54,976 bases of DNA from Clostridia bacterium. Its GTDB lineage: Bacteria > Bacillota > Clostridia > Oscillospirales > CAG-272. Positions 17,491 through 27,542 of the stretch are shown one piece after another. The position numbers were made by a program, and so were the translations under genes. The notes under the pieces were generated by a model. It did not search any database and had not been told where the DNA came from. It saw nothing but the letters and a program-made list of their open reading frames with translations. Location: positions 1 through 54,976 of the forward strand of contig JAFVZL010000036.1 in NCBI GenBank assembly GCA_017508195.1, read 5' to 3'. Numbering within the stretch: position 1 is the first letter of the stretch; each line of letters opens with the position of its first letter.

Positions 17491-18648
17491 ATGAAAATAC
17501 AGTTACTCAATAAAATTGCAAAAATAGGTACAGACAGATTCGACGCGAGCTTCACCGTGGGACAGGACGTCACTGCTCCCGACGCTATTATGGTGCGCTC
17601 CGCGGCAATGCACGATATGAGCTTCAACGACGAGCTTCTCGCTATTGCGAGAGCCGGAGCCGGAGTCAACAATATTCCGCTTGACCGCTGTGCCGAGTCG
17701 GGTATTGTGGTATTCAACACACCGGGTGCTAATGCAAACGGTGTTAAGGAGCTTTGCATCGCTGCACTTGTGCTGGCATCGCGTGACGTTGTCGGCGGTG
17801 TCGAGTGGGCAAAGACCCTCCCCGGTACCGAGGGCGGAGTTGCAAAGGCGGTAGAGGCAGGTAAGTCGAAGTTCGCGGGCTGCGAGATACTCGGCAAGAG
17901 GCTCGGTGTTATAGGCCTTGGCGCTATCGGCGGACTTGTTGCAAATGCGGCTCGCTCGCTCGGTATGACTGTTATGGGCTGTGACCCATACATCACGGTA
18001 AATGCCGCATGGAGCCTGTCACGCTCGATCGAGCATGCAGCAAGCTATGATGAGATCTACGCAAACGCAGATTATATCACTCTCCACGTTCCCTCGACTA
18101 AGGATACCAAGGGTATGATAAACCGCGACACCATCGCGAAGATGAAGGACGGTGTACGCCTGATCAACCTCGCACGCGCGGACCTCGTTGATACCGAGGC
18201 ACTTCGCGAGGCACTCGAGTCGGGCAAGGTTGCATCCTACGTCACCGACTTCCCGACAGAGGATACTCTCGGACTTCCGAATACGGTTAATATTCCTCAC
18301 CTCGGTGCATCGACCGCAGAGAGCGAGGACAACTGCGCGGTTATGGCTGCCGATCAGCTTATCGAGTATCTTAAGACGGGTAATATCCGCAACTCCGTAA
18401 ACTATCCGAGCGTGTCAATACCTCACACGGGTGCCGCCAGAATATGCATCTGCCACCTCAACGTAGCGAATATGCTCTCTCAGATCACCTCGGCAATTTC
18501 CGCCCGCGGTATCAACATTGAGAACCTCTCGAACGGCTCTCGCGGTGAGTACGCTTACACGATAGTAGAGGTCGGTGTTGAGGTCCCCGAGACGGTAGTA
18601 AAGGCGATCAACACGATCGATGGCATTATAAGAGTCAGAGTTCTCTGA
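17491..18648 (+). CDS. serA: D-3-phosphoglycerate dehydrogenase with ACT domain
   Basis: A 385-residue NAD-dependent dehydrogenase catalysing the first step of serine synthesis. The nucleotide-binding loop is GVIGLGAIGG. The catalytic arginine lies in NLARADLVD and the histidine in IPHLGAST. A C-terminal ACT domain (ICICHLNVANMLSQITSAIS to the end) suggests feedback control by serine. The intervening domain of the long SerA type is absent, so this is the short ACT type common in Clostridia. AGAGAGGAAG precedes the ATG. It is cotranscribed with serC. Confidence 0.94.
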   Translation: MKIQLLNKIAKIGTDRFDASFTVGQDVTAPDAIMVRSAAMHDMSFNDELLAIARAGAGVNNIPLDRCAESGIVVFNTPGANANGVKELCIAALVLASRDVVGGVEWAKTLPGTEGGVAKAVEAGKSKFAGCEILGKRLGVIGLGAIGGLVANAARSLGMTVMGCDPYITVNAAWSLSRSIEHAASYDEIYANADYITLHVPSTKDTKGMINRDTIAKMKDGVRLINLARADLVDTEALREALESGKVASYVTDFPTEDTLGLPNTVNIPHLGASTAESEDNCAVMAADQLIEYLKTGNIRNSVNYPSVSIPHTGAARICICHLNVANMLSQITSAISARGINIENLSNGSRGEYAYTIVEVGVEVPETVVKAINTIDGIIRVRVL

Positions 18649-18656
18649 TAGATCCC

Positions 18657-18742
18657 TTTCACCGCGAGACCGCGGTTTACCTCCCTCGGTGAGGGTGAAA
18701 CTAAATATATACGGGCACTGTGGTAAGCAGTGCCCCGTTTTA
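18657..18742 (+). terminator. Double hairpin terminator after serA
   Basis: A first branched hairpin (TTTCACC, 18657-18663, with GGTGAAA, 18694-18700, enclosing two small stems) is followed by a strong stem (ACGGGCACTG with CAGTGCCCCGT, 18711-18738) and TTTT. The second part looks like a standard rho-independent terminator. Confidence 0.8.
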
Positions 18743-18782
18743 TGCAAAATGATATATTTTTTTGACACTTTTCGCTAAAATA

Positions 18783-18811
18783 TTGATTTTTCCCGTCGCG
18801 TGTGCTAAAAT
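18783..18811 (+). promoter_or_regulatory. Promoter of typA
   Basis: TTGATT (18783-18788), 17 bp, TAAAAT (18806-18811), preceded by TGC as an extended -10. A further TTGACA at 18762 has no good partner. Confidence 0.65.
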
Positions 18812-18854
18812 ATATAAGTTAAGAAATCTGATGTGTATCGAGGGATAGAAAAGA

Positions 18855-20696
18855 ATGAAAAGAACGGATCTAAGAAACATTGCAATTATAGCGCACGTTG
18901 ACCACGGAAAGACAACTCTTGTTGACGAAATGCTCAGGCAAGGCGGTATTTACCGTGAAAATCAGGAGATGGAAGAACGTGTAATGGACTCGAATGATCT
19001 CGAGCGTGAGCGCGGTATCACCATACTTGCAAAGAATACCGCGATCTATTACAAGGGCGTAAAGATCAACGTTATAGACACTCCGGGCCACGCGGACTTC
19101 GGCGGCGAGGTTGAGCGAATCCTTAAGATGGTGAACGGTGTTATCCTTCTTGTTGATGCGGCAGAGGGACCCATGCCGCAGACCCGTTTCGTTCTTGAGC
19201 GTGCCCTGCAGATGAATCATAGAGTCATAGTTGTTGTCAATAAGGTAGACCGTCCCGATGCACGTCTTGACGAGATCGGTGACGAGGTTCTTGAGCTTCT
19301 TCTCGAGCTTGATGCGACCAACGAGCAGCTCGACTCTCCGATGCTCTTCTGCTCGGGCAGAGCAGGCACTGCATCCTTTGATCCCTTTACTCCCGGCACA
19401 GATCTGAAGCCCCTTCTCGATACCATTCTTGAATACATGCCTGCTCCGGACGGCGAGGAGGACGAGCCCCTTCAGCTTCTCGTATCCTCTATCGACTACA
19501 ATGAGTTCGTAGGCAGAATAGGCATCGGACGTATTGAGCGCGGTGTCATGAAGCAGGGGCAGGGAATATCTATATGCAACTATCACGGAGACGGCAAGTC
19601 GCGACCCGCTAAGGTAGTTTCAATTTATCAGTTCGACGGACTTAAAAGAGTACCCGTCACAGAGGCAAAGGTCGGTGACATCGTCTGCTTCTCGGGATGT
19701 GAGGATATCGCGATCGGTGATACCGTGTGTGCTCCCTCGCGTATTGAGCCCCTCGAGTTCGTTAAGGTCGGTGAGCCTACGATGGAGATGACCTTCTCGG
19801 TAAACGATTCTCCGTTTGCAGGTAAGGAGGGTAAATTCGTTACCTCGCGCCACCTTCGCGCAAGACTCTACCGCGAGCTTCTCAAGGACGTTTCGCTCCG
19901 CGTTGAGGACGGTGATACCACCGATAGCTTCCGAGTTGCGGGCAGAGGCGAGATGCATCTTTCTATCCTTATCGAGAATATGCGCCGTGAGGGCTATGAG
20001 CTCTGCTGCTCCTCTCCCCGAGTTCTCTACAAGGAGATAGACGGAGTGAAATGCGAGCCTATCGAGGACGTTATCGTTGATGTTCCCGAGATGTACGTCG
20101 GTGCAGTAATGGAGAAGCTCGGTGCGAGAAAGGGAACCCTCGTCGATATGCAGCTCCACGGCACAAGACAGAAGCTCTTTTATAACATACCTACAAGATG
20201 TCTTTTCGGATACAGAAGCGAGCTCCTTACAGATACTCGCGGTGAGGGTCTTATCTCGACCATCTTCGCGGGCTACGAGCCCTTCCGCGGAGAGATAAAG
20301 ACGCGCTTTACGTCCTCTCTCGTTGCGAGCGAGAAGGGTGTGTCCACCACCTACGGACTATACCAGGCACAGGACAGAGGACCTCTCTTTATCGGTCCCG
20401 CTACTCCCGTATACGAGGGTATGATAGTCGGTGAGAACCCGAAGCCCGACGATATCGAGGTCAACGTATGTAAGGAAAAGCATCTTACTGCTATACGTTC
20501 CTCGGGTGCCGATGAAAAGCTCACGCTTATTACACCTGTCCAGCTTTCCCTCGAGGAAGCTATTGAGTTTATCACCGACGAGGAGCTTATTGAGGTAACA
20601 CCTAAGTCAATAAGACTCCGTAAGGCTATTCTCGATACCCCCACGAGAAAGAGAATTCAGGCGCAAAAGAGAGCAGCTCTCAAAGAGCAGAAGTAA
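18855..20696 (+). CDS. typA: Ribosome-associated translational GTPase TypA/BipA
   Basis: A 613-residue translation-factor GTPase that binds the ribosome and helps growth and 50S assembly under stress. G motifs are AHVDHGKTT (13-21), the switch I threonine in [18 protein letters not shown] and NKVDR. Domain II and the EF-G-like domains follow. [19 protein letters not shown] and the BipA-specific C-terminal domain with [15 protein letters not shown] distinguish it from EF-G, LepA and TetM. Length is normal. GAGGGATAG precedes the ATG. Single gene with its own terminator. Confidence 0.96.
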   Translation: MKRTDLRNIAIIAHVDHGKTTLVDEMLRQGGIYRENQEMEERVMDSNDLERERGITILAKNTAIYYKGVKINVIDTPGHADFGGEVERILKMVNGVILLVDAAEGPMPQTRFVLERALQMNHRVIVVVNKVDRPDARLDEIGDEVLELLLELDATNEQLDSPMLFCSGRAGTASFDPFTPGTDLKPLLDTILEYMPAPDGEEDEPLQLLVSSIDYNEFVGRIGIGRIERGVMKQGQGISICNYHGDGKSRPAKVVSIYQFDGLKRVPVTEAKVGDIVCFSGCEDIAIGDTVCAPSRIEPLEFVKVGEPTMEMTFSVNDSPFAGKEGKFVTSRHLRARLYRELLKDVSLRVEDGDTTDSFRVAGRGEMHLSILIENMRREGYELCCSSPRVLYKEIDGVKCEPIEDVIVDVPEMYVGAVMEKLGARKGTLVDMQLHGTRQKLFYNIPTRCLFGYRSELLTDTRGEGLISTIFAGYEPFRGEIKTRFTSSLVASEKGVSTTYGLYQAQDRGPLFIGPATPVYEGMIVGENPKPDDIEVNVCKEKHLTAIRSSGADEKLTLITPVQLSLEEAIEFITDEELIEVTPKSIRLRKAILDTPTRKRIQAQKRAALKEQK

Positions 20697-20702
20697 AATA
20701 GT

Positions 20703-20750
20703 ACTACACCCGAGTAAGGAAGATTTCAACCTTGCTCGGGTGTAGTTTAT
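20703..20750. terminator. Terminator between typA and the flippase gene
   Basis: ACTACACCCGAG pairs with CTCGGGTGTAGT, with an inner CAAGG-like stem, and is followed by TTTAT. It serves typA and, in the other direction, the flippase gene. Confidence 0.85.
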
Positions 20751-20772
20751 CATCGGTGAGCTTTAAGAGTGC

Positions 20773-22185
20773 TTAACGCTCCTTTATCTCTCTCCAAAGC
20801 CTTCTTGAAACTATAAATAAAAATGGAATAAGCGGAAGAACCAGTGCTATTCTTGCGAATAAGGCTTCGCGCGTTAAGAAGAGTATCAGAGCGTATGCGG
20901 CGGAAAAAGCAAATAATAGTGTGCATTTCTTTGTAGAAATGATGCTTTCACCCGAAATATTTTTGAAAACGAGCGCAGAAAGTGATACGAGTATAATATA
21001 TGCTCCGAGGGTGAAGAGAGCTGAGAAGCGGTAGTCGATACGCGGTAATATCAAAAGCGCCGCAAGGATAGAGGCGATGGCTGTGATAACTGTCGGTACC
21101 GATGAGCGCGCGCTCTTTTCATAATAGACCTCTGCAGACATTATTGCGTTTGATAAGAATAGTAAAGACACCGAGAGCGCAAGCGGATAGACACAGGGGA
21201 GGGCGTCACTGTATTCGGGTGGCGTTATGACAGAGAGAATCTCGGGTGCGACCGACAATACAAACAAAGTGACGGCTAACAAACCGCCGAAAGCAAGCGT
21301 TATCAGCTCTTTTATTACCCCATGCTTTCCTTCGGATATTTTGCGGAGTATCCACGGTGAGAGCGATTGCGTGAGGGCGTTGGTGACAAAGGTTAGTGCC
21401 ATACCAACAGAGATCGCGACCGAGTACTTTGCGAGTGAGGCTTGTCCGTGTACACGCCCGATGACCATCTCCGATGCGCGGAGTATTAAAGATGATGAAA
21501 GATAATGAGGGATAAGAGGAATATTGACCCTTATAAGATATTTCCATATCTCACCGCTATACAGCCTTCCGCCGCGCTTCAATGTAACAACGAGCATTGG
21601 CAGAGCAATTATCAGTGCCGTGAGTATCGAGCCGAAAACTCTTGCCTCGGCATGATATGGCGTCAGAAAAACGAACAAAACCGATAATACGGGAGTTAGA
21701 ATTGCACTTGAAATATTAATCAGTGCAAGCGACTTATACTTATACTCATATCTTAACAGAGCCGAGCGAAAAGAAATAATCACACTAAGTGCTGCCTCTC
21801 CGGTAAGCGCGAAAAGCAACCCGCTCGACAGGCCCGTAATAGAAGATAACTCGCCCGAGAGAATGTAGCCGAGGATTAAAAGAATAAATACGCCCGAAAG
21901 TGCAAGACCCGTACCGGCAGCGACAAACTCTTCTTTTCTGCCCGAGAAACGTTGCAGACCGCGATAGACCGCACTTCCCGTAAGGCCGGATATTATTATG
22001 GCGGATACGACTGATAGCCAGGTAGTATATAGCGGATAAAGACCGTATTCGGTCGGAGTAAGGAGTCTTGTAAATATCGGAGTGCCGACGACACCGATGC
22101 CGCGAGCAACAAGACCGGATACCACGCTCCAGAAGCCCGCCCTTGCAGGGAGTCGTACAGCACTTCGTCTTTTTATGTTTTCCAA
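20773..22185 (-). CDS. Polysaccharide flippase (MOP/Wzx-type membrane protein)
   Basis: An integral membrane protein of ~470 residues with about 14 hydrophobic segments and the N-terminal GFWSVVSGLVARGIGVVGTP...TRLLTPTEYGLYPLY pattern of Wzx/RfbX oligosaccharide flippases. It would flip lipid-linked sugar units across the membrane. The start is uncertain. No ATG is available, and I favour TTG at 22185 (AAGGA upstream) over TTG at 22248, whose extra 21 residues look unlike a flippase N-terminus. No glycosyltransferases lie beside it, so it is an orphan here and its substrate cannot be guessed. Confidence 0.85.
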   Translation of the reverse strand: MENIKRRSAVRLPARAGFWSVVSGLVARGIGVVGTPIFTRLLTPTEYGLYPLYTTWLSVVSAIIISGLTGSAVYRGLQRFSGRKEEFVAAGTGLALSGVFILLILGYILSGELSSITGLSSGLLFALTGEAALSVIISFRSALLRYEYKYKSLALINISSAILTPVLSVLFVFLTPYHAEARVFGSILTALIIALPMLVVTLKRGGRLYSGEIWKYLIRVNIPLIPHYLSSSLILRASEMVIGRVHGQASLAKYSVAISVGMALTFVTNALTQSLSPWILRKISEGKHGVIKELITLAFGGLLAVTLFVLSVAPEILSVITPPEYSDALPCVYPLALSVSLLFLSNAIMSAEVYYEKSARSSVPTVITAIASILAALLILPRIDYRFSALFTLGAYIILVSLSALVFKNISGESIISTKKCTLLFAFSAAYALILFLTREALFARIALVLPLIPFLFIVSRRLWREIKER

Positions 22186-22260
22186 AGCAAGTGCGTTTCC
22201 TTTTTCTCTTAGTATTCCCAAACGAAAAAAGAAATAACCGAGCACCAAAAAGTGGCATAT

Positions 22261-22307
22261 AAGTATAACTTTTCAAAGAATTTTCCCGTGATGGTACACT
22301 TATACTT
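22261..22307. promoter_or_regulatory. Inverted repeat in the flippase/hydrolase divergent region
   Basis: AAGTATAA (22261-22268) and TTATACTT (22300-22307) are perfect inverted copies separated by 31 bp. The right arm touches the -35 of the rightward promoter. It could be an operator or chance in AT-rich DNA. Confidence 0.3.
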
Positions 22308-22334
22308 GCATTTTTTGAAAAGGCGTGGTATAAT
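22306..22334 (+). promoter_or_regulatory. Promoter of the class C hydrolase gene
   Basis: TTGCAT (22306-22311), 17 bp, TATAAT (22329-22334) with TGG ahead of the -10. Confidence 0.65.
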
Positions 22335-22360
22335 AATTACAATAAACCTTGGAGGGCGAT

Positions 22361-23389
22361 ATGTACGCTTTTGAAAATAAAACCGAGAAGCTTCTCACGG
22401 AACATAAAATAGCGGGCTCTACGGTGTTTGTCACCGATTTTGAAAAGGTGATATACTCTAAAGCTTATGGCACCCTATCGACAAAAACAGGTAAGTTTAC
22501 CGAGGTGACATCTCTTTACCGTGTTGCATCCATAACTAAGATCGTGACGGGCGTGCTTGCGATGAGAGCAAAAGAGGCAGGGATGCTTGATCTCGACAGA
22601 CCCGTAAAGCAGTATCTACCGTGGCTCGAACTAAGGGATAAAGAAGCGGCTGCTGTGATCACACCGAGAATGCTCCTTTCTCACACCTCGGGGCTGCCGG
22701 GTGAATATACGCCCGACGGTCCACGTGATGAGGCTATGCTCATCCCCTCGCTGAAATCGGGACTGCCGGAGCTAGACCTTGTGAGTATGCCCGGGGAAGG
22801 GAAGTATCTTTACTCGAACTGGGGCATAAGGCTGCTCTCTGCAGTGCTTGAAAGTGTGCTTGGTGATCGTTATTCCGCACTTGCTGCGAGATATGTTCTT
22901 AACCCCTGTGGTATGACAGATTCGTCATTCTTCAGAGAAAAGCTACCCGAGTGCTCGCTCTCAATGCCGCACACGAGGGATGAAAACGGTGATCCGATTG
23001 CAGAGGGTGATATAAAAGAAAACTACGTAAGACTCGCAACGGGCGGACTCTATTCAAGTGCACCGGATCTTGCAAAGCTTGCGAGGATGATGATGCGAAA
23101 GGGAATTGCCGATAGCGGTGAGAGGATTCTTAATGAGGAGTCTGTTTCCGAGATGGAAAGCGCACACGCCACACTTAAGAGCGGTGATACCTACGGTCTT
23201 ACCCTTCAGCTCCACAACCTGCCTTCGGCAAGGCAGTGCATCGGACACTACGGTAACGCAGATCCCTATTCCTCTGCTATGTTCTGGACCTCCGACAGGC
23301 GCTATTGTGCGATAGTTTTACTCAACACAATGAAGGAAGGAATCAGGCGCGAGATCTGCGATATGATGCTCGATGAAATTTGGCACTGA
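22361..23389 (+). CDS. Serine hydrolase, class C beta-lactamase/DD-peptidase fold
   Basis: A 342-residue protein without a signal peptide. The acylating serine motif is S57-I-T-K60 (YRVASITK), with YSN further on (LYSNWGI) as the second motif and a likely H-x-G (HYGN) as the third. This is the fold of class C beta-lactamases, EstB-type esterases and D-aminopeptidases. Being cytoplasmic it is more likely an esterase or peptidase than an antibiotic-resistance enzyme. The ATG at 22361 follows TTGGAGGG; the TTG at 22349 would start inside that site. It stands alone, ending before a strong terminator. Confidence 0.86.
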   Translation: MYAFENKTEKLLTEHKIAGSTVFVTDFEKVIYSKAYGTLSTKTGKFTEVTSLYRVASITKIVTGVLAMRAKEAGMLDLDRPVKQYLPWLELRDKEAAAVITPRMLLSHTSGLPGEYTPDGPRDEAMLIPSLKSGLPELDLVSMPGEGKYLYSNWGIRLLSAVLESVLGDRYSALAARYVLNPCGMTDSSFFREKLPECSLSMPHTRDENGDPIAEGDIKENYVRLATGGLYSSAPDLAKLARMMMRKGIADSGERILNEESVSEMESAHATLKSGDTYGLTLQLHNLPSARQCIGHYGNADPYSSAMFWTSDRRYCAIVLLNTMKEGIRREICDMMLDEIWH

Positions 23390-23506
23390 CATGCTTCGGC
23401 GTTTACTTCGTTTTTAGTTCAACTGCTTGTTTGATTGAAATAAACGATGATGCCGCGTGCTTGCCGAATTAACTCCAAACGCTGTATAAAGACTACTATT
23501 GTTTAC

Positions 23507-23544
23507 AAAAAGCGGTCTATCCTAGCTCGGATAGACCGCTTTTT
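23507..23544. terminator. Terminator between the hydrolase and CofE-like genes
   Basis: AAAAAGCGGTCTATCC and GGATAGACCGCTTTTT form a perfect 16-bp stem with a 6-base loop, usable in both directions. From 23390 to 23506 I see no gene. Confidence 0.9.
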
Positions 23545-23583
23545 GTATTGTTTCTTCAAGGTGTTTATTAAGAAAGTTTCTGC

Positions 23584-24777
23584 TTATTCGGCAGTGTAGT
23601 TATCGAAATATCCCTGGATGAATACGATGGGCGTACCCTTATCACCCGAGCCTGAGGTAAGGTCGCAGAGCGAACCTATAAGGTCGGTGAGCTGACGGGG
23701 TGTAGTACCCTCGGATACCATGTTGCCGACAAGGTTTTCATCCTTTTCGGATATCTTCGCCTTTATAGCCTCTCTGAGCGCATCTCCCGAGAGGTTTGCA
23801 AACTCGTTATCAGCAAGATATTTGAGCTTAAGCTCGTTCGGCGTACCCTCGAGGCCGGCGGTGTAAGCGGGTGAAACGACGGGATCCGCAAGCTCCCAGA
23901 TTTTGCCGACAGGGTCCTTGAATGCTCCGTCACCGTACACCATTACCTCAACCTGCTTGCCTGTAGCCTCGTATATTTTTTTCTGAATAGAGTCAACAAC
24001 AGGCTGGCAGTCTCTCGGGAAGAGCTTGATGGTATCCTCGGTCGACTTGTTAGAACCGAGAAGACCGTAATGCTCGTTGTATCCGCTGCCGTTAACCGGA
24101 GAGGAAAGTATCTCGTCAAGACCGTGTACGCATTTAGCACCTGCCGCGAGGAGCAGACGTTTAGTTCTGCGTCTTGTGTGAATATCACAGTTAAGTACGT
24201 TATCGGTATATGCCAGAACAGCTCTCGGATCATTTGCAAAAATGATTTCCGCCTCTGCTCCGCACTCTTTAATGAGCGACTCGTAATATTCAACGTAGTC
24301 AACACCGGTAAATCTGTGCTTATTGTATCCGAAGAGCTCGCGGTACTTATCGAGAGTGAGCACATCGCGGTAGGGGTCAACGCCCTTTTCGTCGAGTTCA
24401 TCAAGAGAGATAAGGTGGTTACCTACCTCATCGGAGGGGTAGGAGAGCATAAGCACGATCTTCTTCGCGCCCTTTGCAATACCGCGCAGGCAGATCGCGA
24501 AGCGGTTACGGCTGAGGATGGGGAATATTACGCCCACGGTCCCACCGCCAAACTTTGCCTTAACGTCCTCGGCAATATCCTCGACCGATGCGTAGTTGCC
24601 CTGCGCACGTGCGACAATAGCCTCAGTCATAGCAATTATATCTCTGTCACGAATCTCAAAGCCCTCAACGCGAGCTGCCTCGAGCACCGACGAGGTAACG
24701 ATTTCAACGATATCGTCGCCCTGACGGATTATCGGGGCTCTTACGCCTCTCGATACAGTTCCAACCATGCGTCCCAT
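23584..24777 (-). CDS. Coenzyme F420-0:L-glutamate ligase (CofE)-like protein
   Basis: A 397-residue protein whose N-terminal region ([42 protein letters not shown]) resembles CofE, the enzyme that adds glutamate to F420-0. It is well over 100 residues longer than archaeal CofE and carries a long extra region with several Asp/His-rich segments. Such proteins occur in clostridia not known to make F420, so its true substrate is probably another acid or a tRNA- or cofactor-like acceptor. That is inference. No other F420 genes lie in the window. A strong AGGAGGT site and a good promoter precede it. Single-gene unit. Confidence 0.8.
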   Translation of the reverse strand: MGRMVGTVSRGVRAPIIRQGDDIVEIVTSSVLEAARVEGFEIRDRDIIAMTEAIVARAQGNYASVEDIAEDVKAKFGGGTVGVIFPILSRNRFAICLRGIAKGAKKIVLMLSYPSDEVGNHLISLDELDEKGVDPYRDVLTLDKYRELFGYNKHRFTGVDYVEYYESLIKECGAEAEIIFANDPRAVLAYTDNVLNCDIHTRRRTKRLLLAAGAKCVHGLDEILSSPVNGSGYNEHYGLLGSNKSTEDTIKLFPRDCQPVVDSIQKKIYEATGKQVEVMVYGDGAFKDPVGKIWELADPVVSPAYTAGLEGTPNELKLKYLADNEFANLSGDALREAIKAKISEKDENLVGNMVSEGTTPRQLTDLIGSLCDLTSGSGDKGTPIVFIQGYFDNYTAE

Positions 24778-24819
24778 TTACAGTACCTCCTGTGCTGGAT
24801 AAAAACAAAATTACACTTT

Positions 24820-24848
24820 AGTATATCACAAAACGTGTCGCTTGTAAA
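24820..24848 (-). promoter_or_regulatory. Promoter of the CofE-like gene
   Basis: On the minus strand TTTACA (24848-24843), 17 bp, TATACT (24825-24820), with TG upstream of the -10. Confidence 0.65.
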
Positions 24849-24938
24849 GATAAAAATCCATCTTTTTTACGAAAAAATAAAAAATATCGCTGTGCGCTCG
24901 CTCACCCGCGTGCGCGCTCCCTTATTTAAGTATTGTAC

Positions 24939-24967
24939 TTGACAAATACTTCCGCACAAACTATAAT
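24939..24967 (+). promoter_or_regulatory. Consensus promoter of the M20 peptidase gene
   Basis: TTGACA (24939-24944), 17 bp, TATAAT (24962-24967): both boxes match the sigma-A consensus exactly. Confidence 0.85.
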
Positions 24968-24995
24968 TTAATTGATAAATATTTTGGAGGATGCT

Positions 24996-26138
24996 ATGTT
25001 TTCTAACGAATTGATCAAAGCGTATGCCAAGGAGCATATGGAAGAGCTGTTTAAGATCCACCGCGAGCTTTGTCTTATCCCTGCCCCCTCTCATCATGAG
25101 GAAAAGAGAGCGGAGTATTGCAAAAGGTGGTTCGATGAAAACTTAGGCGACGGTGCATATATCGACAATGCCTTGAACGTGATATATCCTTACTCTTCGG
25201 AGGGTAGCAACAGGTTGTCCGTAGTGTGTGCGCACACTGATACGGTATTTCCTGATACCGAGCCTATGCCATTTTCCGATGACGGTGAGACGATCCGCTG
25301 TCCCGGTGTTGGTGACGATACAGCGAGCCTTGCTGTGATGATGATAGTTGCACGCTTCTTTGTCGAGCACAAGGTGGAGGCGCCCGGTGGCATTCTATTC
25401 GTTGCTAACTCCTGTGAGGAGGGCCTCGGTAACCTCAAGGGAACGCGTCAGCTGTTCAAGGATTACGATGGCAGGATCAAGCAGTTCGTTTCATTCGACG
25501 CGAAGACTCCGGGTATGGCGTCGAGATGCGTCGGATCTCATCGCTATCTCGTTGAGGTAAAGACAGAGGGCGGACATTCCTGGGGCGCGTTCGGTAAGAA
25601 AAACGCGATAGCCGAGCTTGCCGGTATTGCGAGGGAGATATACAACACCGTCCTACCGGTAAAGGAGGGCGAACGGGTTACATATAACGTAGGCACCATC
25701 GAGGGCGGAACCTCGGTAAACACGATTGCACAGTATGCGAAGATGCTTTGCGAGTACAGATCCACCGACCGCGAGCTTCTTGGGTCTATGGAAAAAAGAT
25801 TTGCGGATATATTCGAGAGCGCAAGATGCGACGATGTAGAGGTTATCGTTACCAAGGTTGGTGACAGACCCTGCATGGGCGACGTTGATATGAAAGAGCA
25901 GCAGAAACTGATGGATGTGTATTCCAATACCGTATCCAAGATGCTCGGACTCGTTGCAACTACCCACGCAGGATCCACGGACTGTAACATTCCCCTCTCT
26001 CTCGGTATTCCTGCAATAGCCGTCGGTGTGTACGAGGGCGGCGGAACTCACACCCGAGAGGAATGGGTTAAAAAGGCATCGATGGAGCCGGGTCTCGGGC
26101 TCGGAATCAAGACAGTTCTCGGACTTGTTGGTATGTGA
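24996..26138 (+). CDS. M20 family metallopeptidase
   Basis: A 380-residue cytoplasmic dizinc peptidase. Metal-binding motifs in order are CAHTDTVFP, GVGDDTAS (bridging aspartate), NSCEEGLGNLKG (catalytic and metal glutamates), FDAKTPG and GGTHTREEW. This is the pattern of PepT-like and related M20 aminopeptidases of small peptides. A dimerisation insert lies between EVKTEGGHSWG and the second half of the catalytic domain. The ATG at 24996 follows TTGGAGG. A CapA-like gene follows after 48 bp and may be cotranscribed. Confidence 0.88.
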   Translation: MFSNELIKAYAKEHMEELFKIHRELCLIPAPSHHEEKRAEYCKRWFDENLGDGAYIDNALNVIYPYSSEGSNRLSVVCAHTDTVFPDTEPMPFSDDGETIRCPGVGDDTASLAVMMIVARFFVEHKVEAPGGILFVANSCEEGLGNLKGTRQLFKDYDGRIKQFVSFDAKTPGMASRCVGSHRYLVEVKTEGGHSWGAFGKKNAIAELAGIAREIYNTVLPVKEGERVTYNVGTIEGGTSVNTIAQYAKMLCEYRSTDRELLGSMEKRFADIFESARCDDVEVIVTKVGDRPCMGDVDMKEQQKLMDVYSNTVSKMLGLVATTHAGSTDCNIPLSLGIPAIAVGVYEGGGTHTREEWVKKASMEPGLGLGIKTVLGLVGM

Positions 26139-26186
26139 TATCGTAAATAAATGTTGACTTATAACACGTATTTGAGGTGAAATAAT

Positions 26187-27476
26187 ATGAAATTAGCAGC
26201 GGCAGGCGATGCCATAATCGGCAGAATCATTCAGCCCGATTTCAAGGGGTATGATGAAATAGCACCCTATCTTCTGGAGTGCGACGGCTCCTTCTTTAAT
26301 CTTGAAACGACTCTCAACGAGCCGGGTGAGTGCTGTGCTTCACAGCTCTCGGGCGGAACTTACATAAGAACGACTCCAAAGGTTCTTCCGGGGCTTCGGA
26401 GGTTCGGATTCAATATGACCAGCTTCAACAATAACCACGCACTCGATTTTTCCTATGACGGTCTGCTCTCGACCCTTGAGGCGCTTGAGGACACCGATTT
26501 CGTGCACGCGGGTGTCGGCAGAAATCTTGCAGAGGCATCTGCTCCGAGATATCTAGATACCAATGCGGGAAGAATTGCACTTATCGCGGTGAACACGACC
26601 TTTTCCCCCGATATGCTTGCAGGTGAGCAGAACGCGAGAGTGCCCGGCAGACCCGGTATAAACGGACTCCGTGTTAAGAAATATGTAAGAGTAACCGAAA
26701 AGGAGCTTGAATTTGTAAGAGAGCTTGCCGATAAGACGGGCATCAACGTAGCCCAGCTTATCACCGCAAAGGAGGGCTATAACGCAGGTATCAAGGAGGG
26801 CGAGGCAGCGCTTGGTGACCTTCGCTTCGTTCTCGGTGATAAGTGTGAGTACGTAATGGAGCTCGAGCGAGTCGACGTAGAGCGCGTTAAGAGAGCTATC
26901 TACGAGGCCCAGCTGCAAGCAGATTATATTATGGTATCCATACATTCACACCAGCTCTCGGGTGATGCTAAGGAGAACCCCTCGCAGTTCCTTGTAGACT
27001 TTGCACACGAGTGCATTGATGCAGGAGCGCACGCGATAATCGGACACGGGCCCCACCTTCTCCGTCCTATCGAGGTATATAAGGACTGTCCCATCTTCTA
27101 CTCTCTCGGTGATTTTATACTTCAGCTTTATAACATTGAGCTTGCTCCCGCTGAGTTTTACGCTAAGGTCGGCGTAGACGGTAACGCTACCGTTCACGAG
27201 CTGCTTAAGACGAGAAGTGCCGACTTCACCCGCGGTCTTATGACAGACCCCAGAATGTTCCTTAACGTCATACCTCTTTGGGAGACTGAGGGCGGTAAGC
27301 TGAAGTCACTCCGACTTATTCCTCTTATGGGTAATATGGACGGAAACAAGTCCGAGATAGGTCTGCCCCGTATCTGCGATGCAGAGAAAGTGGTAAGCTA
27401 CCTCGGTAAAATGTCGGAGCCATACGGTGTAAGGCTCGAGGCAGCACCTGACGGCCTTATTGACGTAAAATGGTAA
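26187..27476 (+). CDS. CapA family protein (poly-gamma-glutamate synthesis-type metallophosphatase fold)
   Basis: A 429-residue protein of the CapA/PgsA family. It opens with AAAGDAIIGRI and has the family's conserved acidic and His motifs: NLETTLNEPG, FNNNHALDFSYDG, and IIGHGPHLLRPIEVYKD...FYSLGDFI. In Bacillus the CapA protein takes part in poly-gamma-glutamate capsule transport. This copy lacks a signal peptide or membrane anchor, so a cytoplasmic hydrolase role is more likely. An insertion of ~80 residues between YVRVTEKELEFVRE and the HSHQ motif is typical of the larger members. GAGGTGA precedes the ATG. It lies between a peptidase and a GH88 gene. Confidence 0.85.
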   Translation: MKLAAAGDAIIGRIIQPDFKGYDEIAPYLLECDGSFFNLETTLNEPGECCASQLSGGTYIRTTPKVLPGLRRFGFNMTSFNNNHALDFSYDGLLSTLEALEDTDFVHAGVGRNLAEASAPRYLDTNAGRIALIAVNTTFSPDMLAGEQNARVPGRPGINGLRVKKYVRVTEKELEFVRELADKTGINVAQLITAKEGYNAGIKEGEAALGDLRFVLGDKCEYVMELERVDVERVKRAIYEAQLQADYIMVSIHSHQLSGDAKENPSQFLVDFAHECIDAGAHAIIGHGPHLLRPIEVYKDCPIFYSLGDFILQLYNIELAPAEFYAKVGVDGNATVHELLKTRSADFTRGLMTDPRMFLNVIPLWETEGGKLKSLRLIPLMGNMDGNKSEIGLPRICDAEKVVSYLGKMSEPYGVRLEAAPDGLIDVKW

Positions 27477-27542
27477 GGGATCGATTCTGTCATCCCATGC
27501 TAAGCACATGGTGAGAACCTGAACTTTTTGAAGGAGAAAGAA

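Noticed and set aside
16902-17996. A 364-codon minus-strand frame covering the serC-serA junction.
   Set aside because: It overlaps two certain genes on the other strand and shows low-complexity Ser/Ala/Pro sequence.
18657-18700. A tRNA or small RNA behind serA, because of its branched folding.
   Set aside because: It has no tRNA consensus (no TTCGA loop or CCA-end geometry) and is better explained as part of the terminator region.
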